DNA of 60,260 nt, taken from positions 1-60,260 of the forward strand of contig PHBI01000030.1 of assembly GCA_002841945.1 (NCBI GenBank), given 5' to 3'. Under the pieces are notes generated by a model. The model ran no database searches. It saw nothing but the letters and a program-made list of their open reading frames with translations, and was not told where the DNA came from. The DNA is from Deltaproteobacteria bacterium HGW-Deltaproteobacteria-14. Its GTDB lineage: Bacteria > Myxococcota_A > UBA9042 > PHBI01. The translations under genes were made by a program, and so were the position numbers. Of the stretch, positions 30,973 to 39,310 are shown in pieces; the first letter of the stretch is position 1, and every line of letters begins with the position of its first letter.

Positions 30973-31428
30973 ATGACGATGATGCGTGGACGATGCGCCC
31001 GCGTGGCGCTCGCGCTGGGGCTGGCGGGGACGATGGCCCTCGGCGCGTGTGCGGAGGACGAGGCGACGGCGCCGGCCGGCGACGCGATCGAGGTCGCGGG
31101 CACCTGGACGAGCCCCTTCAGCAGCGACGGCGAGCTGATCAGCGACAGCGTGTGGGGCACCCCCGACTTCATGGTCGACGTGGTGTCCTTCGACAACGCG
31201 GCGAACTTCGCGGTGACCCGGAACCTGGCGACGGCGGACTACGCGCCGAGCAAGTTCAACAAGAACGTCTGGACCGAGCCGGACGCGACCGGCTTCTACT
31301 ACTGCACGGTCGCCTTCGGGCTCGACACCGCCGAGGCCGCCGCGGCGGCCGACGCCTCGGTGGCGGACGTGAACGACCTCGAGGGCGCCGGCTGCGGCGG
31401 CTTCGGCTGGACCCACCTGACGAAGTAG
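30973..31428 (+). CDS. Cobalamin-riboswitch-controlled lipoprotein of unknown function
   Basis: 151 residues. ATG 30973 has AGGAGAG 8 bp upstream. Signal peptide with lipobox ALGAC (Cys about residue 24). The mature domain of about 125 residues contains GTWTSPFSSDGELISDS, FMVDVVSFDNAANFAVT, KNVWTEPDATGFYYCTVAFG and a paired-Cys end (GAGCGGFGWTHLTK). Together with YYC this gives three cysteines. No family recognised; it is not BtuB, BtuF or a corrinoid enzyme. As the only gene behind the riboswitch it is probably involved in B12 capture or in a response to B12 shortage. It is convergent with folC. Confidence 0.82.
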   Translation: MTMMRGRCARVALALGLAGTMALGACAEDEATAPAGDAIEVAGTWTSPFSSDGELISDSVWGTPDFMVDVVSFDNAANFAVTRNLATADYAPSKFNKNVWTEPDATGFYYCTVAFGLDTAEAAAAADASVADVNDLEGAGCGGFGWTHLTK

Positions 31429-31440
31429 GCAAGACGCGAG

Positions 31441-31472
31441 GACCGGGCGCGGGGCACGGCCTGCGCCCGGTC
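31441..31472. terminator. Hairpin between the lipoprotein and folC
   Basis: Perfect 10-bp stem gaccgggcgc (31441-31450) / gcgcccggtc (31463-31472), 12-nt loop, between convergent stops. No U-tract; probably a bidirectional transcript end. Confidence 0.45.
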
Positions 31473-31476
31473 ACCG

Positions 31477-32853
31477 TCAGTCGCGCAGGTGATGGCTGAG
31501 GTAGCCCGTCGGGAGCGTCGGCCAGATCTCGCCGAGCAGGTAGATGCTGCCGGTGACGAGCATCCCGCCGTCGGGGCCGGCGTAGTGCCGCCCGAGGGCG
31601 AGGGCCTCGGCGCTTTCGGACGCGAAGGTCACCCGGTGGTGCAGCCGACTCGCGATGGCGATGTACGGCTCCCACGCCGGGACCGGGTTCGCCGCCGCCT
31701 GGGTCAGGACGACGCCGTCCACCTCCGGCAGCAGCTCGGCCAGCATCCGCTCGACGTCCTTGTCCGGGTTGACCCCGAAGACGAGGATGCGCGGCCGCTC
31801 GGGCAGGAACGCGCGGACGTGGCCCTTGAGGATGTGGGCCCCCATCGGGTTGTGCGCGGCGTCGAGCAGCAGCGCCGGCCACTCCTCGCCCTCGTCGTCG
31901 ACGATCGGCGGGCGGCGCTCGAGGCGCCCCGGGTGGCGGGCCCGCAGGAGCCCCTCGGCGAGGTGGACCGCCTTGATCGCGAAGCCGTGCGAGGTCAGCG
32001 TCTCGGCGGCGGCGCACGCGAGCGCCGCGTTCATCCCTTGGTGGACGCCGCGCAGGCCGAGCCGCACCGGTCCGACGCGGTGGAGCCAGCCGCGGTAGCG
32101 GAACCCCTCGGGGAGCCACTGATAGAGGTAGTCGACCCCTTGGCGGTGGATCGGGCAGCGCAGGGCGAAGGCGCGCGGGCCGAGGACCTCGTGGAAGAGA
32201 TCGGGGTCGACGTTGGTGACCAGGGTCGCGCCGGGCTTCATGATCCCGGCCTTCTCGGCGCAGATCGCCTCGAGGGAGTCGCCCAGCAGGTGGGTGTGGT
32301 CGAGCCCGATCGGCGTGATGACGGCGGCCAGCGGGTCGACGACGCTGGTGGCGTCGAGGCGCCCGCCGAGGCCGACCTCGAGGACCGCGAGGTCGACGTC
32401 GCGCTCGACGAAGTAGCCGATGGCCATCACCGTCAGCGCCTCGAAGAAGGTCAGCGGGATGGGCTCGGCGTCGTCGCCGCCTTCTCCGGCCGCGCCCTCT
32501 CCGCCCTCGATCACCTCGCGCAGGCGCGCCGCCCAGCGCGTGAAGTCGTCGGCGTGGATGCGCTCGGTGCCGATCTTGATCCGCTCGGTGACGCTCGCCA
32601 GGTGTGGGCTCGTGTAGAGGCCGACGCGGTAGCCGGCGGCGTGCACGATCGAGGCGAGGAACGCCGAGGTCGAGCCCTTGCCGTTGGTCCCGGCGATGGT
32701 GACGGTGCGCAGGCGGTGGTGCGGGTTGCCGAGGCGCTCGAGGGCGGCGGTGACCCGCTCGAGGCCGAGCCGGATCCCCCGGGGCTGGAGGCTGTTGAGC
32801 CAGGACCAGGCGTCGCTGAGGGGGTTCGGCCCCGATGGTGTTGCGATCGACAC
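31477..32853 (-). CDS. folC: Folylpolyglutamate synthase / dihydrofolate synthase
   Basis: 458 residues, Mur ligase fold. Adds glutamates to folates (and possibly glutamate to dihydropteroate). P-loop GTNGKGSTSAFLASI (about 55-69), YTSPHL, VLEVGLGGRLDATSVV, GLDHTHLLGDS, AEKAGIMKPGA, LDAAHNPMGA and FGVNPDKDVERML are all present. The start is GTG (32851-32853) with no clear Shine-Dalgarno; the first about 20 residues are not conserved, so an alternative internal start is possible. It diverges from ligA across 81 bp. Confidence 0.93.
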   Translation of the reverse strand: MSIATPSGPNPLSDAWSWLNSLQPRGIRLGLERVTAALERLGNPHHRLRTVTIAGTNGKGSTSAFLASIVHAAGYRVGLYTSPHLASVTERIKIGTERIHADDFTRWAARLREVIEGGEGAAGEGGDDAEPIPLTFFEALTVMAIGYFVERDVDLAVLEVGLGGRLDATSVVDPLAAVITPIGLDHTHLLGDSLEAICAEKAGIMKPGATLVTNVDPDLFHEVLGPRAFALRCPIHRQGVDYLYQWLPEGFRYRGWLHRVGPVRLGLRGVHQGMNAALACAAAETLTSHGFAIKAVHLAEGLLRARHPGRLERRPPIVDDEGEEWPALLLDAAHNPMGAHILKGHVRAFLPERPRILVFGVNPDKDVERMLAELLPEVDGVVLTQAAANPVPAWEPYIAIASRLHHRVTFASESAEALALGRHYAGPDGGMLVTGSIYLLGEIWPTLPTGYLSHHLRD

Positions 32854-32934
32854 AAGAGCAAGCTAACCGCACCGCAGTACCCGAGCAATGGTATGGAACG
32901 CCCAGGCTCCGACCGCAACGTGGAGGACCCCCCG

Positions 32935-34941
32935 ATGGACGCACCGGCCGCCCCCCCAGCCGCGCCGCCCGCCGAGCCGATCGACAAGCCGGCCGACCAG
33001 ATGACCACCGACGAGCTCGCCGCCGCGGTGCGCTATCACAACTGGCGCTACTTCGCGCTCGCCGACCCGATCATCAGCGACTACGCCTTCGACGCGCTGA
33101 CCCGGCGGCTGACGGCGCTCGCGCCCGAGCACCCTGCGCTCGCCGAGCTGACCGCGGCGGGCGGCGGCGGCGAGCGGGTTTTCCACGACACCCCGATGCT
33201 CAGCCTCGACAAGGCCTACGACGAGGCGACCGTCCACAAGTGGGCCGACGCCTTCGAGGGGCCGATCGTCGAGTCGCCGAAGATCGACGGCGTCGCGGCC
33301 TCGCTGAAGTACGACGCCGACGGGCGCCTCGTGCAGGCGGTCACCCGCGGCGACGGCGCCCGCGGCGAGGTGTTCACCGCGAACGCGCGCTTCATCGCGG
33401 CCATCCCGCAGCGCATCGGGGCCGGCCCGGTCGAGGTGCGCGGCGAGGTCTACCAGCCGCTGTCGGTCTTCCGCGAGCGCTTCGCGGCCGACTTCTCGAA
33501 CCCGCGCAACACCACCGCCGGCGCGATCAAGCAGAAGGAGGCCGAGCGGACGGCGGCGTACGGGCTGCTCTTCTTCACGTACGCCGTCCTCGGGCGCGAG
33601 TTCGAGACGGTGACCGAGCGGATGGCGTGGGCCGAGGCGCACGGGCTGCCGGTCGTCCCGTGCGCGCTGATGGACAAGGGCGACGTCCAGGCGGGCTACG
33701 ACGCGTGGCTCGCGAAGCGCGCCGCGCTCGACTTCGAGATCGACGGGGTCGTCTACACCGCCGACCGCATCGCCGAGCACGCGCGCCTCGGCGCGACGGC
33801 GCACCACCCGCGCTACGCCATCGCCTACAAGTTCCAGGGCGACAGCGGGACGAGCACCATCGAGCGCATCGAGTGGTCGGTGAGCCGGAGCGGGGCCATC
33901 ACGCCGATCGCGGTCATCGCGCCGATCGAGCTCTCGGGGGCGATGGTGTCGCGCTGCTCGCTCCACAACCTCGCCATCCTCGCGCAGCTCGGGGCGAGCC
34001 CCGGCGCGCAGGTCACCGCGACCCGCCGCGGGGGGGTGATCCCGCACATCGAGTCGGTCGTCACCCCGGGGCCCGAGCCTGCCGAGGTCCCCGCGCTTTG
34101 CCCCGTCTCCGGGCACGCGACCGAGCAGGTCGGGGACGTGCTGATGTGCTCGGAGCCGCACCACTGCCCGGCGGCGATGCTCGGCACCCTCGAGCACTTC
34201 ACGAAGTCGGCCGAGATCGACGGCTTCGGCCCGAAGATCATGGCGCAGCTCCTCGAGCACGGGCTCGTGCGGGAGCCGGCGGACTTCTACCGCCTGACGG
34301 TCGACGACCTCCAGCGCCTCGAGCGCCTCGGACGCAAGAGCGCACAGAACCTGGTCGACAACGTCGCCGGCGCGCGCACGCTGCCGCTCGCGCGCTTTCT
34401 GCGCTCCCTCGGCATCGAGAGCCTCGGCGCGGTGGCCGCGGACAAGCTCGCCGAGGCGTTCAAGACCATCGACGGGGTGCTCGGCGCCTCGGTCGACGAG
34501 ATCGCCCAGGTCCACGGCCTCGGCGAGCTGACCGGGCGGCTCATCGTCCACGGGCTCGCCACCCGGCGCGAGCTCATCGCCAATCTGCGCGAGTTCGTGA
34601 CCATCGAGGCGTTCACGGCGCCGGCGGCCGTGATCGCAAACGACAGCCCGGTGTCCGGACGGTCCTTCGTGTTCACCGGCAAGCTCGCGTCGATGGACCG
34701 CAAGGCCGCCCAGGAGATGGTCAAGGCGCGCGGCGGCGAGACCCCGTCCGGCGTGTCGCGGACCCTCGACTTCCTGGTCATTGGCGACGACGGCTCGGCG
34801 CTGCTGAGCGGCGGCGCGATGAGCTCCAAGCACAAGAAGGCCGAGCAGCTCGTCGCCGAGGGCGCGGGCATCCGCATCATCAGCGAGACGGAGTTCCGCG
34901 CGATGTGCGGCGAGGGCCGCGACACGCCGCCCACGCCATAG
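32935..34941 (+). CDS. ligA: NAD+-dependent DNA ligase
   Basis: 668 residues, normal LigA plan: adenylation domain with K116 in SPKIDGVAAS (KxDG), RGDGARGEVFTAN, EVRGEVY, FSNPRNTTAGAIKQK and YKFQ; OB fold; zinc finger; HhH region (LGRKSAQNLVDNV, SLGIESLGAVAADKLAEAF); and a C-terminal BRCT domain. ATG 32935 has GGAGG 8 bp upstream. One oddity: the zinc finger reads CPVSGH...CSEPHHC, so the second of four Cys ligands is Ser (a nearby His may substitute). Adenylation-domain residues are intact, so activity is expected. Confidence 0.95.
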   Translation: MDAPAAPPAAPPAEPIDKPADQMTTDELAAAVRYHNWRYFALADPIISDYAFDALTRRLTALAPEHPALAELTAAGGGGERVFHDTPMLSLDKAYDEATVHKWADAFEGPIVESPKIDGVAASLKYDADGRLVQAVTRGDGARGEVFTANARFIAAIPQRIGAGPVEVRGEVYQPLSVFRERFAADFSNPRNTTAGAIKQKEAERTAAYGLLFFTYAVLGREFETVTERMAWAEAHGLPVVPCALMDKGDVQAGYDAWLAKRAALDFEIDGVVYTADRIAEHARLGATAHHPRYAIAYKFQGDSGTSTIERIEWSVSRSGAITPIAVIAPIELSGAMVSRCSLHNLAILAQLGASPGAQVTATRRGGVIPHIESVVTPGPEPAEVPALCPVSGHATEQVGDVLMCSEPHHCPAAMLGTLEHFTKSAEIDGFGPKIMAQLLEHGLVREPADFYRLTVDDLQRLERLGRKSAQNLVDNVAGARTLPLARFLRSLGIESLGAVAADKLAEAFKTIDGVLGASVDEIAQVHGLGELTGRLIVHGLATRRELIANLREFVTIEAFTAPAAVIANDSPVSGRSFVFTGKLASMDRKAAQEMVKARGGETPSGVSRTLDFLVIGDDGSALLSGGAMSSKHKKAEQLVAEGAGIRIISETEFRAMCGEGRDTPPTP

Positions 34942-34992
34942 CGAGGGCATGCGAACTATGCTAATCGGGGCCGGGCAGATGAAGGGGGGGCC

Positions 34993-37524
34993 ATGAGGCT
35001 GAGCCTCGAGGTGAAGGAGATCCTGCGCGCGGCGCGCGACCTGGCGGACGGGGCGGAGCAGCCCCTGACGACGGGGCACCTGCTGCTCGGCATGCTCACG
35101 AGCGCCAACCGCGCCAGCGCGGTGCTGCTGGACCTGCGCATCGACGCCGAGCGGCTGATCGCCGCGCTGGGCGCCGTGAAGCGGGCCGAGCGCAAGCTCG
35201 AGGAGTCCGAGGAGCTGCTCGGGCGCGTCGAGGCGCGCATGGGCGAGGCCGCCCGCAACACCGGCGCGGCCATGGTCACGAGCCTCCACCTGCTGCTGGC
35301 GCTCACCCGCGAGAAGACCTCGGTCGCCTACCGCGCCTGCGCCTTCATGGGCATCCCCCCGGTGCAGATCCGGACCCTGGCGCTGGGCCGCATCAACGGC
35401 CCCACCCCGCGCTCGATGGCGCGCGCCGACGGCCGCCGCGGCCGCGCCGACGACGCGTTCCGGGACGAGCCGGAGAGCTCGGTCGCCCTGGCCGAGCCCG
35501 AGCCCGAGCCGGCGCCGCGCCGCCGGGCCGCCCCGCGAGCGCCCGCGGTGGCCGCGCAGACCTCGCCCCCCGAGCCCGCCGGCGAGGCGCGCGCGCTCCC
35601 CGACTTCACGACGCCGCTGGTGCGCCCCGAGCCCGGCCCCGCCGGAGACGAGGCGCCCGCCGGCCCTGACACCGCCGCCGAGGTCGACGACGACCCGGGC
35701 GCGCCCTACCTCCTTGATGAGGAGCGGTTCCCGCTGCTGGTCGGCCTGACGCGAAACCTCAGCGCCGAGGCGGCGCGCGGCCTCATCGACCCGGTGATCG
35801 GGCGCGACCGCGTCATCGACACCATCATCGACGTGCTCAACAAGCGCCGCTCCAACAACCCGTGCCTCGTGGGCGAGCCCGGGGTCGGCAAGACCGCCAT
35901 CGTCGAGGGCCTCGCGGTCGCCATCGAGGCGCACGGCGAGCGCCTCGCCGCGCTCCGGGACCGGGTGATCCTGTCGCTCGACGTCGGCTCGCTGGTCGCC
36001 GGGACCGAGCTCCGGGGCTCGTTCTCGCGGCGCATGGCGAAGCTCAAAGACGAGGTCCGCGAGGCCGATGGGCGCGTCATCATCTTCATCGACGAGCTCC
36101 ACACCCTCGTCGGCGCCGGCAGCGGCGAGGGCCCGCTCGACGCCGCCAACGACCTCAAGGCGGCGCTCGCCCGGGGCGAGTTCCCGTGCATCGGCGCCAC
36201 GACGCCGCGCGAGTACCACCGCCACATCGAGAAGGATCCGGCCCTCGAGCGGCGCTTTCAGCCCGTCGAGGTCGAGGAGCCGAGCGAGGAGGAGGCGCTG
36301 CTCATCCTCAAGGGGGTCATCGACAAGTACGAGGACCACCACGGCGTCCTCTACCAGCCGGAGGCGGTCGAGGCGGCGGTCCGGCTGTCGCGCCGTTATC
36401 TGGTGGACCGGCGGCTGCCGGACAAGGCCTTCAACCTCGTGGACACCGCCGCCGCGCGCGCCGTGCGCCACGGCAAGGAGGTCGTCGAGATCGAGGACAT
36501 CGCGGCGGTCGTCGGCGAGCTGACGCAGATCCCGGTCGAGCGCCTGCTCATGACCGACGCCGAGCGCATGCTGAGCCTGCGCGACTTCCTCGGAGCGCGC
36601 ATCATCGGCCACGACGAGGTGCTCGACCAGGTGACCGAGGTCATCCAGCGCAACAGCGCCGGCTTCTCGTCGCGCCGCCCCATCGGGTCGTTCCTGTTCC
36701 TCGGCCCGAGCGGCGTGGGTAAGACCGAGACCGCCAAGGTCCTCGCGGAGTTCCTGTTCTGCGCGAAGGACGCCATGACGCGCTTCGACATGAGCGAGTT
36801 CATGGAGCGCCACGCGGTGAGCCGGCTCCTCGGCGCGGCCCCGGGCTACGTCGGCCACGAGGAGGCCGGCCAGCTGACCGCGGCGCTGACGCGGCGGCCC
36901 TACCAGATCATCCTCTTCGACGAGATCGAGAAGGCCCACGCCGACGTGCTCAACGTGCTGCTGCAGGTCCTCGACGAGGGGCACATCACCGACGCCAAGG
37001 GGCGCTCGCTGTCGTTGTCGAACACGGTCATCATCATGACCACGAACCTCGGCGCCACCGTGCTGAACGACAAGAGCAAGCGGCGCATCGGCTTCGGCGG
37101 CGCGCCCGCCCCGGCGAGCGGACCCGGGCGGCTCGACCCGGGCGACCTCGACGCGGTGCTGCGCGAGGCGCGGCGCGCCATCCCACCGGAGCTGTGGGGG
37201 CGCATCGACGAGAAGTGCGTGTTCGCGCCCCTCGGCGAGGGTGAGATCGCGCGCATCACGCGGCTGCTCATCGACGAGAGCTCCCAGCGGCTGCTCGAGG
37301 AGCGCCGCATCAGCTACGAGGCCGGCGACGACGTCATCGCGCACCTCATGGCCCACGGCGGCCACGACCCGTCGCTCGGCGCCCGACCGATGCGCCGCGC
37401 CGTGCAGCGGATCTGCGAGACCGCGATCGCGCGGGCGGTCCTCAAGGGGGACGCCCAGCCCGGCGACCACCTCAGCCTGCAGATGGACGGCGACCAGCTC
37501 ATCGTGGTGCCCACGGTCGCGTAG
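34993..37524 (+). CDS. ClpA/ClpC-type AAA+ unfoldase
   Basis: 843 residues. An N-terminal Clp-N double repeat (LTTGHLLLGMLTSANRAS; VTSLHLLLALTREKTSVA) is followed by a Pro/Glu-rich linker of about 110 residues. AAA-1 has Walker A GEPGVGKTAIVEG (about 294-306), and AAA-2 has GPSGVGKTETAK (about 572-583), ITDAKGRSLSLSNTVIIMTTN and the C-terminal D2-small domain. A ClpP-docking loop (RRIGFGGAP, about 697) is present, so it should feed ClpP rather than act as ClpB. No long ClpB middle coiled coil is seen. A ClpV-like secretion role is unlikely given the IGF loop. Confidence 0.9.
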   Translation: MRLSLEVKEILRAARDLADGAEQPLTTGHLLLGMLTSANRASAVLLDLRIDAERLIAALGAVKRAERKLEESEELLGRVEARMGEAARNTGAAMVTSLHLLLALTREKTSVAYRACAFMGIPPVQIRTLALGRINGPTPRSMARADGRRGRADDAFRDEPESSVALAEPEPEPAPRRRAAPRAPAVAAQTSPPEPAGEARALPDFTTPLVRPEPGPAGDEAPAGPDTAAEVDDDPGAPYLLDEERFPLLVGLTRNLSAEAARGLIDPVIGRDRVIDTIIDVLNKRRSNNPCLVGEPGVGKTAIVEGLAVAIEAHGERLAALRDRVILSLDVGSLVAGTELRGSFSRRMAKLKDEVREADGRVIIFIDELHTLVGAGSGEGPLDAANDLKAALARGEFPCIGATTPREYHRHIEKDPALERRFQPVEVEEPSEEEALLILKGVIDKYEDHHGVLYQPEAVEAAVRLSRRYLVDRRLPDKAFNLVDTAAARAVRHGKEVVEIEDIAAVVGELTQIPVERLLMTDAERMLSLRDFLGARIIGHDEVLDQVTEVIQRNSAGFSSRRPIGSFLFLGPSGVGKTETAKVLAEFLFCAKDAMTRFDMSEFMERHAVSRLLGAAPGYVGHEEAGQLTAALTRRPYQIILFDEIEKAHADVLNVLLQVLDEGHITDAKGRSLSLSNTVIIMTTNLGATVLNDKSKRRIGFGGAPAPASGPGRLDPGDLDAVLREARRAIPPELWGRIDEKCVFAPLGEGEIARITRLLIDESSQRLLEERRISYEAGDDVIAHLMAHGGHDPSLGARPMRRAVQRICETAIARAVLKGDAQPGDHLSLQMDGDQLIVVPTVA

Positions 37525-37526
37525 GC

Positions 37527-37545
37527 GCCCGCGGCGCTCGCGGGC
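37527..37545. terminator. Hairpin between convergent Clp and membrane-protein genes
   Basis: Stem gcccgcg (37527-37533) / cgcgggc (37539-37545), 5-nt loop, immediately after the Clp stop; no U-tract. Confidence 0.35.
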
Positions 37546-37594
37546 GGCCGGCGTCGCGTCGGTCGGGCCCGCGCGGCCCGGCCCGGCACGACCG

Positions 37595-38044
37595 TCACCG
37601 CGCCTTGTCGAGCTCCACCCGCACGGGGCCGTCACCGGACGCCGCGAAGCGCCCCGCGAGCGGGATCTCGAGGCCCCCGACGGTGCGGGCGACGACGCGG
37701 ACGTGGTAGTCGCCGCTCGGCACCCGGAGCGGCACCGCCGGCGCCAGCGGGCCGTCGAGGCGACCGACGACGAGCGAGGTGCTGCCCTTCTCGGCGCCAT
37801 CCTCATCGAAGTAGCGCGCGTCGAGCCGCTCGACCGCGTGGCGCGGCACCGCTCCGCTCGGGGTGTAGAGGGTCGGCGGCACCTCGAAGACGACGACCAG
37901 ATCCGCCGGGACCTGGCCGCGAAACAACAGAAAGCCCCCCACGACGAAGAGCCCGATCGCCACGCGCCCGAGGATCTTGCGCGAACGCCACCAAGGGGGC
38001 TTGGCGGCCAGGGAATCGGGGGCCGGGGTCGTCGCTTCGTCCAT
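37595..38044 (-). CDS. Single-pass membrane protein of unknown function
   Basis: 149 residues. A cytoplasmic N-terminus with WWRSRK is followed by one membrane helix (about 26-42, LGRVAIGLFVVGGFLLF) and a periplasmic domain of about 100 residues built of beta-strands (PADLVVVFEVPPTLYTPSG, GDYHVRVVARTVGGLEIPL, GPVRVELDKAR). The domain has an Ig/transthyretin-like feel, but I recognise no family. It diverges from ddl over 82 bp; TTGTCA and TGTGCT, 17 bp apart, form a possible promoter for it. Confidence 0.7.
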   Translation of the reverse strand: MDEATTPAPDSLAAKPPWWRSRKILGRVAIGLFVVGGFLLFRGQVPADLVVVFEVPPTLYTPSGAVPRHAVERLDARYFDEDGAEKGSTSLVVGRLDGPLAPAVPLRVPSGDYHVRVVARTVGGLEIPLAGRFAASGDGPVRVELDKAR

Positions 38045-38126
38045 CGGTCGGGGAAACTAGCACAGCTGGCCCGGCCTGATATGACAAGTCGACGTGCGGC
38101 GGCGCGCGACACACCGGGAGAGGCAC

Positions 38127-39092
38127 ATGAAGGTCGTCTTGTTGATGGGCGGTCGCAGCGGTGAACACGACATCTCGCTCATGTCGGGCGCGGCGGTCGC
38201 GGCGGCGCTCGACCGCCTCGACTACCCTCACCTCGACGTGATCCTCGAGCGGGACGGGGGCGCGCGCTGGCCCGGCGGCGCCGGGAGCACCGCCGAGGCC
38301 CTCGTCGCGATCACCGAGTGGGGACCCGACGTCGCGTTCATCGCCATGCACGGGGCCGACGGTGAGGACGGCACGGTGCAGGGCGCGCTGCAGCTCATCG
38401 GCGTGCCCTACCAGGGCTCCGGGGTCCAGGCCTCGGCCAACGGCCTCGACAAGGCCCGCACCAAGGCGCTGCTGCGCCTGGCCGGGCTCCCCGTGGCCCG
38501 AGACCGCGTGCTGCGGCGCGGCGCGGCGGTCGACTGGGACGCCCTCGCCGACGAGCTGGGCCTCCCCATCGTCCTCAAGACCGAGGCGAGCGGCTCCTCG
38601 GTCGGCGTCGAGGTCATCGCTGATCGCGCCGCCCTCGCCGAGCGCGGCCCGGCGCTCCTGCGCGAGACCCCGGCGCTCCTCGCAGAGGCCTTCCTCGCCG
38701 GACGCGAGTTCACCGGCCCGGTCCTCGAGGACCCCGACGGCGTCCCGCGAGCGCTCCCCGCGGTCGAGATCCGCCCCCGCACCGCCGCGTTCTTCGACTA
38801 CGTGGCCAAGTACACCCCGGGCGCCACCGACGAGCTCTGCCCTGCGCCCATCCCGGCGGAGCTCGAGGCCAGGATCGGCGCCCTCGCCCTCGCCGCCCAC
38901 GAGGCGCTCGGCTGCCGCGGCTACAGCCGCACCGACCTGATGCTCGACGTCGACGGTGCGCCGCACATCCTCGAGGTGAACACCCTCCCGGGCCTCACGC
39001 AGGCAAGTCTGCTACCGAAATCCGCCGGCGTCGCGGGCCTGGATTTCCCGGCGCTGGTCGCCCGATTGCTGCAGCGCGCGACGGCGCGCTGA
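38127..39092 (+). CDS. ddl: D-alanine--D-alanine ligase
   Basis: 321 residues, ATP-grasp fold. Joins two D-Ala for peptidoglycan. The N-terminal MGGRSGEHDISLMSG, AMHGADGEDGTVQGALQLIG and PYQGSGVQASANGLDK motifs, the ATP lysine region LPIVLKTEASGSSVGVEV, KYTPGATDELCPAPIP and metal/ATP site RTDLMLDVDGAPHILEVNTL are intact. GGGAGAGG precedes the ATG. Downstream, 39137-39170 form a GC-rich hairpin (ggaggctcccggcg / cgccggggcctcc) that may end the transcript. Confidence 0.95.
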   Translation: MKVVLLMGGRSGEHDISLMSGAAVAAALDRLDYPHLDVILERDGGARWPGGAGSTAEALVAITEWGPDVAFIAMHGADGEDGTVQGALQLIGVPYQGSGVQASANGLDKARTKALLRLAGLPVARDRVLRRGAAVDWDALADELGLPIVLKTEASGSSVGVEVIADRAALAERGPALLRETPALLAEAFLAGREFTGPVLEDPDGVPRALPAVEIRPRTAAFFDYVAKYTPGATDELCPAPIPAELEARIGALALAAHEALGCRGYSRTDLMLDVDGAPHILEVNTLPGLTQASLLPKSAGVAGLDFPALVARLLQRATAR

Positions 39093-39195
39093 CGCGCTGA
39101 GGCAGGGGCATTCGGTCGACCTCAGGTGACCCGTACGCGGAGGCTCCCGGCGACCACGCCGGGGCCTCCCGGGACCATGAGCGCCCGCGCACGGC

Positions 39196-39223
39196 TTGAA
39201 ATGGTCGTTCAACCGACTACACT
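39196..39223 (+). promoter_or_regulatory. Promoter for the giant lipoprotein gene
   Basis: TTGAAA (39196-39201), 16-bp spacer, TACACT (39218-39223); start site about 39230, leader about 80 nt. It is one of the clearest sigma-70-like promoters here. Confidence 0.6.
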
Positions 39224-39310
39224 GCCTCAATCTGGTGCGCCTGCGGGCGCCGACTCAGCGACAAACAGTATCGCGCCCCGGCATTCGGCGCGGTCGTCTT
39301 GGGGGAACTC

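Noticed and set aside
32863..38112. Minus-strand open frame of about 1749 codons antisense to ligA, clp and ddl
   Set aside because: Product is Arg/Ala/Gly-rich without domains and lies opposite three clear genes; stop codons are rare by composition at this GC content.
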